Assembly: GCA_029298735.1 (NCBI GenBank)
Contig: JANSLP010000011.1
Span: forward strand, 62,001 to 126,000
Length of the DNA stretch: 64,000 nt
DNA from: Ophiostoma sp. CBS 140.51
Taxonomy: Eukaryota > Ascomycota > Sordariomycetes > Ophiostomatales > Ophiostomataceae
Direction: 5' to 3'
This document shows, in pieces, positions 21,835 to 30,496 of this stretch (the stretch's first letter is position 1; each line of letters begins with the position of its first letter). Below the pieces are notes generated by a model, which saw nothing but the letters and a program-made list of their open reading frames with translations, made no database searches and had not been told where the DNA came from. Position numbers and translations under genes: made by a program.

Positions 21835-23682
21835 ATGGTGAACAACAGAGTTCCAGCGCAGGCGCAGACCCACCGGACACAGACAGCCGTGCAAAGCCGA
21901 GCGGCAAGGCCCTCTCAGCCGAAGCGTGCCACTGTCCTATCATCGCCTTCTTCCTCTTCGTTATCGTCCAGGCCCCAAACTTCACATGCAGCGAAACCAC
22001 CAACGTCACCACGCAAGGCGGCGTCCTCTTCTCAAGCGAGTTTCTTGGCCCCAACATCATCTTCTCGTGCTCGCACATCCACAACAACACAAACCCCGGC
22101 CGCTACGACTAAGGCTAACACTTCGTGTGAACGTCAGACGAGAGCTACACAACCATCTACTACCTCCTCGCAGTCGACATGGTCGGCCCCACGAGTTGCA
22201 TCGCGGCCGAGCGTTCGCAGTAACGCCAGCACGACGACAGCCAGCGCCAGCATCAGCGGCAGTAGTGGAAGCAGTGGTGGCAGCAGCAGCGTTCGGAGAG
22301 GATCAAGCAACGACAACCAGTCTTCGCAGCCTCGTGGAAACTTGAGGCCGCCGTCAGTGTTTGTCAATGTCGATACATCCCGGTCTTCTTATATCAGCCG
22401 GCCTCTCCCGCAGATTCCTCAGTCGCCAGTCCAGCTGACACCAACACCAAGCCCACTACCACAACCGCCTCGCCAGCAACCATCATCACGCCAACAGCCA
22501 TCACGCCAACAGACACCTCGTCAGACCCGTCCTCCGGCACCACTGTCTGCAAGGCCTCTTCTCCCACCCCGATCAGCCTTGCCGCCCCCGCAGCTGGCGT
22601 CGTTCTCCGAACGTGTTGTTCGTGCTCAAGCTGGCGACAGCCCTTATCTGCCGGCGCAGATCCAGGATGTGCCAGATCAACGGCAGCAGGAGCGAAAGCA
22701 GAGCCCACCGCCACGTCCTCCCCCTCCGCCACCAATGCATCAGTCCCCACCGCCGCCATCACAACGGCCAGTGCCACCACCCCAGCAGCGGCCCCAGCAC
22801 CAGAGAAAGAACAGCCAGGCACAACAACCTAAGCTATGGGTGCCGCGGGTCTCTTCACCCTTACGTCAAGCCCAACTCTCGAGCCCTTATCAGACGCAGG
22901 CCCCTCAGCAACAACAGCAGCCCCCGAGCCCAAGACCAAACTCGGCAGATGTCTCCCCTCTGACGCCACCGCCCCAATCCCCAACCCGCGACAACGACTT
23001 GATGCCGAAAAGACGACTACCGTTCGATGAGCCCGATGTCATCCTACGTCCTACGGCATACGGCGCGCAAGATCCGGGTACTATCAAGGCACTCCGTGCC
23101 GCCGAGAAGCAGAACGGCGAGCCCCTCCTCGAGTGGGAGGTCGAGACAATCAAGGCAAGTAGAGAGAAAAGATTTCGAACCCCCCAAGTGCCAGGTGATT
23201 GTTCCGGGTTCAAGTTTGTCCGCTGGGAGAAAGATCCCCGTGCTAACCGTGCGGCGTCCGAGTCGTCTTCGACGGCTCTCGCCTTTTTGCTCAAGTCCAT
23301 GAAAAGTATGCCATCCAAGGAGCAGAAGAATATGGGCATCGTGTCCATCGGCTCTGTGAGCCAGCCTTGTCTGCTGCCGTGCTCGGTGACTCCCTCAACA
23401 CTGGCCGCCGACTACGAGGCCGAGGCCCACCGGGCGGTCATCTTCGAAGACAACCGCAGCAGCAGTGGCAGCAGCATCCTCGGCGACTACATAACCAGCT
23501 GGCCAGAGAGCTCTTACTACTTCAGCAGCAACCCAGAGACGATTGATGAAAAACGGGAGCTTAGCCAGCCAACGTCCACACACCATAGCAGTCGGAGAAG
23601 CAGTGAAGAAATCAACTCGCTCAAGAGACAGCCGTACGTGTCGAAGACAGTTGAGGTGCGCCATGTGCACTATGCGTCATAA
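21835..23682 (+). CDS. uncharacterised Ser/Pro/Gln-rich protein
   Basis: One exon of 615 residues from the ATG at 21835, whose context (GTCAAGATGG) is good. I do not recognise the family. The first 380 residues are low complexity: Ser/Thr runs, then Pro/Gln-rich stretches with many PPPP tracts. The C-terminal third is more ordered: a segment near RLPFDEPDVILRPTAYG, then GTIKALRAAEKQNGEPLLEW and VPGDCSGFKFVRWEKDP, then KEQKNMGIVSIGSVSQPC. These may be the conserved part. No signal peptide or membrane segment is seen. The poly-Pro stretches suggest SH3 or profilin partners, by inference. An extra upstream exon (21458-21796) cannot be excluded. It is convergent with the CobW gene, with a 240-nt gap. 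Confidence 0.7.
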   Translation: MVNNRVPAQAQTHRTQTAVQSRAARPSQPKRATVLSSPSSSSLSSRPQTSHAAKPPTSPRKAASSSQASFLAPTSSSRARTSTTTQTPAATTKANTSCERQTRATQPSTTSSQSTWSAPRVASRPSVRSNASTTTASASISGSSGSSGGSSSVRRGSSNDNQSSQPRGNLRPPSVFVNVDTSRSSYISRPLPQIPQSPVQLTPTPSPLPQPPRQQPSSRQQPSRQQTPRQTRPPAPLSARPLLPPRSALPPPQLASFSERVVRAQAGDSPYLPAQIQDVPDQRQQERKQSPPPRPPPPPPMHQSPPPPSQRPVPPPQQRPQHQRKNSQAQQPKLWVPRVSSPLRQAQLSSPYQTQAPQQQQQPPSPRPNSADVSPLTPPPQSPTRDNDLMPKRRLPFDEPDVILRPTAYGAQDPGTIKALRAAEKQNGEPLLEWEVETIKASREKRFRTPQVPGDCSGFKFVRWEKDPRANRAASESSSTALAFLLKSMKSMPSKEQKNMGIVSIGSVSQPCLLPCSVTPSTLAADYEAEAHRAVIFEDNRSSSGSSILGDYITSWPESSYYFSSNPETIDEKRELSQPTSTHHSSRRSSEEINSLKRQPYVSKTVEVRHVHYAS

Positions 23683-23922
23683 AGGTAACGATCCTCTTCT
23701 TACGCTCTTCTTTCTAGTTATTTCCCAATCTTGTTTAGATTTCTTTATATTCCCCGACTTATTGTCTATGAAATGCAATGCCATGTATTACCCCTAATGT
23801 ATCATCGTTCCTCCTTTACAATGAAATCATGTGTCTTATAAACCGTCCAAACGCCGTCTAGTGTATCATATGTGCCAATCATATACTAACCCCCTTTTCT
23901 CCATTTTCTCTCCCTTATCCCC

Positions 23923-25152
23923 TCAAGCAATCTTCGTAATCGTCAGAGCATCCGTGTTGGCGCCTGCCTCGCCGGCCAGGGCCACAAAATCGCCCGTTTG
24001 CAGCTTCTTGGTCCACTTGTTGCTCTCGTAACGGGCCAGAATCAGAGTCATGCGCAGAGGCACATTATCGCTCGACGCATGCTCCTCCACACCAGCCGAC
24101 ACTGGCGTAATCGTCCAGCGACCAAAGGCCCAGTTGAGAATGTACCGGGCAGTGCCCGTCTTTGTCTCTGTTGTCGACTCTGCCGACTCTTCTGTCGTCG
24201 GGTTGACGTTGATGCTGTCGTCCGAGTTCTTGAGCTGCGACGCCGATGCCGCATCGACCGACAGCACGGCCTTGATGCGGTAGACTTCGTCCTTGGACGC
24301 CGTCGTCAGCAGCTTCAACAGCTTTGCAACATCCACGGAAGCATTCTTGCTGCCGCCCTTGAGCGTCACAGACAGAACCTCGACCTCGGACTGGTGGTCG
24401 TCCTTGTGCTCGTGGCCATGGTCGTGGCTGTGCTCGTGATTGTGCGCATCGCCGTTGGTATGCCCGTTGGCATCGTCACCGTTCAGATTCGACGTTCCAT
24501 CATCCAGTGCCTTGGCCAGCAGACCGCCGTCGACACCAAAAACCAGTCCAGCATCCACCCAGCCCTTGTGGCTCTTGACCCAGGCCACATCGTCGGTGTG
24601 CAAATCGCCCAGCCGGTCCAGGCACACATCAAACCGCCACTCGTCGCATGCCTCCCACTTGTTAAATACAATCAGGTCGGTATAGCGTGCCTGCAGCTTG
24701 GCCGTATAGCTCGTGTCCTCGTAACCCTCCCAGTTCTCAACATCAATCACGCTGACGACACCATCGAGCGCAAACTTGCCACCTGTCGAACGGGCCAGGC
24801 GGTTGACTTCGAGCGCGAGTGTCGCGGGGAATGCCGAACCCGAAGTCTCGACAACAATGCGCGATGGGATGCCGGCGCCGTCACCCTTGCCTGTCGTCAA
24901 CTCCTCGAGCGCATCGCCCAGTTGACCGACGAGATTGCAACAGATGCAGCCATTCAACAGTTCGCGGACACCGGCAACAGCACTCGACGCGGCAAGCTGG
25001 GAGTCGACGGCGAGGTCACCAAACTCATTCTTGAGTAGGGCAAGACGGTAGTTGGGGTTGGCGGCGCGCAGCTGCGGGATGAGGTTGAGAATGAGTGTCG
25101 TCTTGCCAGAGCCGAGGAAGCCCGTGACAATCGTGATTGGAATCGGGGCCAT
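23923..25152 (-). CDS. ZNG1: CobW/COG0523 GTPase, ZNG1-type metallochaperone
   Basis: One exon, 409 residues. COG0523 GTPases deliver metal; the ZNG1 group hands zinc to methionine aminopeptidase. Walker A is GFLGSGKTT (11-19). The metal-binding CxCC motif is GCICCN, with Cys 69, 71 and 72. FNKWEA gives a variant of the NKxD base-recognition motif. A His-rich loop near 240-260 (NHEHSHDHGHEHKDDH) is a probable zinc-sensing or delivery segment. The C-terminal CobW_C-like part is present (YILNWAFGRWTITPV). The length and motif order fit the family. The tail past residue 350 is less typical, and whether methionine aminopeptidase is the client is not shown by the sequence. Confidence 0.88.
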   Translation of the reverse strand: MAPIPITIVTGFLGSGKTTLILNLIPQLRAANPNYRLALLKNEFGDLAVDSQLAASSAVAGVRELLNGCICCNLVGQLGDALEELTTGKGDGAGIPSRIVVETSGSAFPATLALEVNRLARSTGGKFALDGVVSVIDVENWEGYEDTSYTAKLQARYTDLIVFNKWEACDEWRFDVCLDRLGDLHTDDVAWVKSHKGWVDAGLVFGVDGGLLAKALDDGTSNLNGDDANGHTNGDAHNHEHSHDHGHEHKDDHQSEVEVLSVTLKGGSKNASVDVAKLLKLLTTASKDEVYRIKAVLSVDAASASQLKNSDDSINVNPTTEESAESTTETKTGTARYILNWAFGRWTITPVSAGVEEHASSDNVPLRMTLILARYESNKWTKKLQTGDFVALAGEAGANTDALTITKIA

Positions 25153-26090
25153 TTTGGAGGTGGTGGGGTGAAAGTGCGATGTATTTGTTTGTTTTTGCCG
25201 TATATCTTTCCCACTAAATCCTCAAAAATAGAAAAGCATGAAAAGGACAGCAAGGTGACGGTCGCTTACAGATCGGTCGCATTGCATTCTCGAGTCGGAC
25301 CGGATGGTGGGATGTTGCGATATTTTGCGGGCGGCCCGCCCTCACCGCCTTCCTGATCAGGCAACTGTGCCTGACTACAGGCGGATTCTGCCGATCCCGC
25401 CGCCCGATTGTTGGTTATTCTTTCAGGGTCCTTGGACGACCAGCCGAAAGCAACAACTCCATTTAGCGAATAAAAAACTATCTATCTTACCATTTCGGTT
25501 GTGTCACAGATCACAGTAATTTATTGCATCCAAAGAAACTTGAACAGAAATAACTTCGTACTTTGTACGTTGTGTTTCTGTATCGCCATATTAGCAATGA
25601 CGTCATAATAGCCAGTCGCTCTTTCCACAGATCGCCAAAGTCGCTGTAAGTCACTGAACATTGGTGACGAAACAAAAGGAAGGAGCATGCAATAAAGCTA
25701 AAGTCAAAACATACATATCACAATTAAGAGAGAGCTCAGTTGAACAAAAGAAAGTTAATTTTCCAAAACGATCGAAATGCACAGTAAGAGACCCAGAGGG
25801 TTCAGTCAATCCAGTAAGCCTAAGACAATGCCACCCCTTGAAGGTAAAGGTAAATAGTCAACTCATCAGAAGAGGAGTGTAGAGAAGTAACCTTTGCACA
25901 TGAAAGAAGAAGAAAGTACAAAGGCCGTAAAGTAGGTAAGAGAAAAGTAGACCAAAAAATAGACAAGAACGTTTCCCAGAGAAAAATAAAAAAGGTGGTA
26001 AAAGACCAAAGAGCAAGTAACCAAAACAAGCAACTCCTTATGAACCCATCATATGAACGTCAAAGCAACAGACACGAGAGACTGTAGTAT
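25153..26090. other. intergenic between ZNG1 and Ala-Asn repeat gene
   Basis: This is the promoter of the GTPase gene and the 3' flank of the repeat protein gene. The part from 25440 to 26040 is A-rich on the + strand. I see no gene or RNA element. Confidence 0.55.
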
Positions 26091-27311
26091 TTACAGCAGG
26101 AAGGGGCCAGCCAGCAGGAGGAAGGCACCAGCCAGGGTCATGGAGTTCTTGAGGGTAGCCGAGCCAGCAGTCACGACAGTGCTGCCACCGTGAGCCGAAG
26201 CGGAGGCCGAAGCATGGGCGCTCGAGCCCGAGTTGCTGCCGCTGCCCTTGCCGCCGCCAGTGCTGGTGCCGTTGTTCCAGGTGCTGGAGCACTTGCCGTT
26301 GATGCAGACAGTGGTGCCGGAGCTGCCGCTGCCGTTGGAGTTGGCGTTGGCGTTGGCCGAAGCGGAGCTCGACGAAGAAGAGCCGCCCGAGCCGCCCGAG
26401 CCACCCGAGTTGGCGTTGGCCGAACCCGAAGAGGACGACGAAGAGCCACCGTTGCCGCCAGCGTTGGCGTTGGCATTGGCGTTAGCGTTGGCCGAGGCCG
26501 ACGAAGAGCTCGACGAGCCACCGCTTCCACCAGCGTTGGCGTTGGCGTTCGCGTTGGCGTTGGCCGAAGCAGAAGAGCTCGAGGACGAGCCGCCGTTGCC
26601 GCCAGCATTGGCGTTGGCATTGGCGTTGGCCGAAGCCGAAGCAGAGCTGGAGGAGCCACCGCTGCCGCCAGCGTTGGCGTTGGCCTCGGCGTGAGCGTTG
26701 GCCGAAGCCGAAGCAGAAGAGCCGCCGCTGCCACCGGCGTTGGCGTTGGCATTGGCGTTGGCGTTGGCCGAGGCCGATGAAGAACCACCGCTGCCGCCGG
26801 AGTTAGCGTTGGCGTTGGCATTGGCGTTGGCGTTGGCAGAAGCCGACGAGCCACCCTTACCGCCAGCGTTGGCGTTGGCATTCGCGTTCGCGTTGGCGTT
26901 GGCCGAGGCAGACGAGCCGCCCTTGCCGCCAGCGTTGGCGTTGGCGTTGGCCGTGGCGTGAGCCTCAGCGTTGGCAGTGGCGGTCACACCGTTGCCGCAG
27001 ATAGAGACGCTGCCAGTCTGCTTGCCGGTCTCGACGGGGCAGGTAATGGTCACGGGAGTCTCGTTGCAGACAACAACGGTCTCAACAAAGTTAGGAGGGA
27101 GGGTAGGCTGGACCCAGCTGCCCGAGTCGCCGCAGACGACCTCAATGATGGTGTAGGTGGCATCCCAGATGGTGGTAGCATCAGCCGCCTTGCCGCAGTG
27201 GGTGTAGGTGGTGGTGAAGGTCTCCGTGGTGGTGGCAGTGGCCGTAGTGGTGACGGTGGCCGGGTAGCTAGAGCAGTCCTCCATGAAAGAGCTGGACGAG
27301 AGAGAAGACAT
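26091..27311 (-). CDS. Ala-Asn / Gly-Ser repeat protein with hydrophobic tail
   Basis: One exon, 406 residues, no recognised family. Residues 1-110 are Thr/Val-rich with Cys at 13, 39, 60, 82, 91 and 105, resembling the extracellular Thr-rich modules of fungal wall proteins. From about 115 to 330 come about ten units of a long (Ala-Asn)n tract followed by GGxGGSS and Ser, where x is Lys, Ser or Asn. Then come a small Cys pair (TTVCINGKC), a Gly/Ser linker and a C-terminal hydrophobic stretch (MTLAGAFLLLAGPFLL), as in GPI-anchored proteins. There is no N-terminal signal peptide, although the context of the ATG (TTCAAAATG) and a TATA box support this start. A surface or wall role is inference. 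Confidence 0.8.
   Translation of the reverse strand: MSSLSSSSFMEDCSSYPATVTTTATATTTETFTTTYTHCGKAADATTIWDATYTIIEVVCGDSGSWVQPTLPPNFVETVVVCNETPVTITCPVETGKQTGSVSICGNGVTATANAEAHATANANANAGGKGGSSASANANANANANANAGGKGGSSASANANANANANANSGGSGGSSSASANANANANANAGGSGGSSASASANAHAEANANAGGSGGSSSSASASANANANANAGGNGGSSSSSSASANANANANANAGGSGGSSSSSSASANANANANANAGGNGGSSSSSSGSANANSGGSGGSGGSSSSSSASANANANSNGSGSSGTTVCINGKCSSTWNNGTSTGGGKGSGSNSGSSAHASASASAHGGSTVVTAGSATLKNSMTLAGAFLLLAGPFLL
26330..26985 (-). repeat. coding minisatellite for Ala-Asn and GGxGGSS units
   Basis: On the + strand, TTGGCG and TTGGCA hexamers (Asn-Ala on the minus strand) alternate with Gly/Ser-coding blocks in about ten imperfect units of 45-70 nt. 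Silent changes at third positions show the units are not a recent perfect expansion. Confidence 0.85.
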
Positions 27312-27536
27312 TTTGAAGGTGTTGGTTGGGGGGTTTGGTGTTTAGAAAAACGAAAGTAAAGTTATTAAAAAGCGAAAGAAGAAAGTTGGCTGTTGATTAA
27401 ATGAGTGGCTTGAGCTGAAGAGCTGCAAATAAAAGAGTGACTGAAAAGAGTGTTGCTGAAGAGGCTGGAAGGCTGAGCTTTGCTGGTTGATGATGAGAAG
27501 AAAGGAAAACATGAACAACAACAGGCGAGAGAAGCG

Positions 27537-27550
27537 GCCTTCATATACCA
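27537..27550 (-). promoter_or_regulatory. TATA box of Ala-Asn repeat gene
   Basis: The minus strand reads TGGTATATGAAGG about 230 nt before the ATG at 27311. The leader downstream is CT- and CAA-rich, as in strongly expressed fungal genes. Confidence 0.45.
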
Positions 27551-29957
27551 GTCGGATGGTGGATCGCGGGATGTTTGCCAAGCCCCAGGAAAAAGCATCA
27601 ACAAGGTTGTAAGACTTTTGAAAATAAGCAACATTGAGGCAGCATGCGGGAGGAACGGCCACGGAAGGGAGGCATGTTTGCTGCAGAATCCGTGTGGAAA
27701 CTAAGTTTGTGTGTAAGTGTGGATGTGGGTGTGGGCGAGTATGTTTGTGGGTGTTTGGGCAGTTGGTCAACAAGCGTGAAGAATGAGTGGGAAATTTGGA
27801 CGCATTCTTGGTGGCATCAGGAGATACCATTATCGATTCCACGGGCTGCATCGGGGGGATATTATGTGCAACACGAGAAGCATTCTTGGGGCAGCCGCCG
27901 AGGGGCGTGGAGAGGAGAAAAGTATCAGAGGCTGCATAGCAGAGAAGGCCCACTGCAATGTGAAAATATGCGAGAAGAATTAAAGCAAAGTTGTGCAATA
28001 AAAACGGCAAGTGAAAAAAGAAGCAAAAGAGACAAAAAGAAAAAATGGATACGAGATTTGGCCCTTTGCTCCTGAGACCTTGCTCAAAAGGGTGAAGAGA
28101 CACCAATACAGTACAATACATACAATACATACACCTGTATGAGGGCGGGCAGAGAAGGGACAAGGGACACAAGGGACGAAAAAGAACAGAGACGAAACGA
28201 CAAAAGTACAGAAGTACAATGGAAGCAAAAGACGCGCTGCCAGCTAAACAGCACGGGACGCGGGACTCCGTTGGAGAGTGACGGTGAGACACTGCATGTC
28301 TGTTCCTGACAGCACAGCTGAGTGATGATGTCGACGATGTTGGTGGTGATGCTGACGATGCATGCTGAGGCCAGACCAGCTGGTGATGTTCTCTGAGGCA
28401 TCGAGATGAGCTGCCCATAGACTGCTGCGATAATCGTGTCCTTCCCCATACTTCGTGCTCTACTTGGCTGGCCATGCGATCCTTTGCTTGTTGCTTACGT
28501 CAATAGCAAGGGAGGCCACGAAGTAGGGGAAGTCGTCGACATGCAGGGCGGCCAAGGAACGTGGCATCGAGCGTATGCTACACCAGAGTCCCAGGTGAAA
28601 TGTGCAAAAAAACGAAGAAAGCATACGAGACGCAAGAGAAAGCATGAGAAAAGAAACGGTGCGAACTAGAAAACACGCGTAGAGCAAAGGGAGAACACGC
28701 CGCCACGGCCGACTGGCACGCAGCTCGCAAATAAGAGCAAAGCAGCAGACTTAGGCACAAAAGGAGGGTAAGGAGCAAAAGGGAGCAGAGGAGTAGAAGA
28801 GATGAAGAAAGGGAGGCAAAAGGACTGTCTGCTTTTCTGGGGCATCGCATTCCGTCAACGCTCAACGCCAGACACAGCGCAGCCGAACACCGTCTGGCCG
28901 TCTGGCCGTCTGGCCGTCTCCTCTTGTTCGAAACCCGGCTCGGTCGCGTTGGTTTGCTGGAATTCGACGTGTGCTCATTGCGCTTGTTTTTTGAAGTCAT
29001 TCATTCTAGCTCGTCTGCGCTCGTTTTTTGAGATCCACTGTGCACGTTGAACGGCGACGGAATGCATCGCAAATTGGCTGAAAATACGGGTATAAAGTAC
29101 GGTGAATGAAAAACGGGGCCGGAGGTTGTACGATACGATGGTCCGCCGATTGTTGCTGTTCACGTTGGGCTCGAACGAAAGTGGTGATGTTCACAATGTG
29201 ATGTATCCTAAATGTATGACATTTGCGCACTCATGGCCCGAAGGCGAGTCGGCAAACTTCCTATTCCTGGACTTTCTTCTGCAGAGGGATCCCTTCGTAG
29301 AAGGAATACAATCTAGCAACGCATCACCGTGGGTTTGTATATCGAGATGATGGTCGTGGCGCCTCTGGGTAACTTTTTGATCTGAAGAAAAAAAAGAAGA
29401 GAAGAAAGCAAGAAAGAATTTTCGGCGGCAGGAATGCAAAGAAATAGTCAGTTCCTGCAGAAAGTGGGACCCGCTTTTCAAAGGCGGTGGGGGAAGGTGC
29501 TATTGGCGCGCATGTTTACGCGAGAAGGAGCGACCAGCACCGCGTTCTGGCAGTCACGTGTTTCTTATCCACAATCGCACCTGCCAATCGGCCGCAATCG
29601 ATAAGAGCCAGGCGCCACTCCAACGTCCCTTCCTCCAACACTCCAGAGCGGCGCATCCAGACTCAGCCCGACCTCGCTTCTCTCCATTCCTGCAGATCTG
29701 GAGTGCTCATCTTCCGTTTCTCGCGCCTTTTCCACACACATTTGCATACATACACAAACAACCGGCGCGCGCATCCCTCCAATTCCACAACATACTTTCG
29801 CACCGGGCCTTTCTCTCTCGGTCCCCGTCCACAGGAAAAAGAAACACACATCGATCTCAGCAAAGTAAAACGCAAGCGCCGTTTTACTTTTTGCGGGGAG
29901 GAGATCCCATACATCAGCACCCACACAGTCCTTTGTCTTTTCGTGTCCGTCCTTACC
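27551..29957. other. divergent intergenic region
   Basis: No gene is recognised. The left part is promoter for the minus-strand repeat-protein gene, and the right part (from about 29500) is the CT-rich leader of the FAM32A-like gene. An 8-nt tandem repeat lies at 28891-28919. Frames of up to about 380 codons on the minus strand (27342-28475) cover pyrimidine-rich leader and have no domain features. Confidence 0.55.
28891..28919. repeat. 8-nt tandem repeat, three and a half copies
   Basis: CGTCTGGC is repeated three times, followed by CGTCT. It lies in the intergenic region between the repeat protein and FAM32A-like genes. Confidence 0.8.
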
Positions 29958-30496
29958 ATGCCGTCCGACGAGTACGCGTCGGCGAGCGGCGGCGCGTTGC
30001 GGCTCAAGGGTGCCAAAGTGGAGAAGCACAAGAGTAAGAAGCACAAGAAGAAGAGAAGCAGTCGGGACAAGGACAGGGAGGGCAGCCGTGCACGGCACGC
30101 CGAGGATGAGTTGGAGAAAGTAGGCTCGGACGGCGAGGATCGGGGCATAAAGAAGAAGAGCAAGAAGAAAGACAGCGGCAGCGGGGAGGAAGACTACGAC
30201 GACTATGAGGACCTCAAAAACGACCCGTATGCACGCATGACACCAGCCGAGCGCCGCTTCGCCGAAGCACAAGACAAGAAGGTAGGTCCCCCAGCTAAGC
30301 GTACACTGCATTTCACGATCTTCATGGCCGCTCTGCTAACCTTTAGATCCGTGATTTGATGCATGCATCGCCTGAAGACGCCCGCGCAGCACGGCCAGAG
30401 CTATTCAAGAGCCACAAGGAGCGCTTGGCTGATCTCAACACCTACCTCTCCCGCCTCAGCGAACACAACGACATGCCCAAGATCGGGCCGGGGTAG
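29958..30496 (+). CDS. FAM32A-like nuclear protein
   Basis: Two exons, 29958-30281 and 30347-30496, give 157 residues. Human FAM32A is a small spliceosome-associated protein; a similar role here is inference. The N-terminal half is highly basic (KHKSKKHKKKRSSRDKDR near 24-41), then acidic, and the C-terminus, HKERLADLNTYLSRLSEHN then DMPKIGPG, matches the conserved end of the family. The intron (30282-30346, GTAGGT, branch CTAAC, TTTAG) keeps the frame and joins AQDKK to IRDLMHASPED. The ATG at 29958 has the context TACCATGC. The long open frame upstream (from 29487) is leader. Confidence 0.87.

Noticed and set aside
26190..26961. Long + strand frames rich in Val/Gly/Ala and Pro/Leu opposite the Ala-Asn repeat
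   Set aside because: They are antisense shadows of the coding minisatellite; the repeat leaves several frames open at once.
27342..28475. 377-codon minus-strand frame
   Set aside because: It spans the promoter and leader of the Ala-Asn repeat gene, with no motifs and biased Phe/Ser/Leu content.
28840..28950. Possible tRNA suggested by GTTCGAAACCC (B-box-like) near 28925
   Set aside because: No A box or acceptor stem upstream; only an 8-nt repeat is present.
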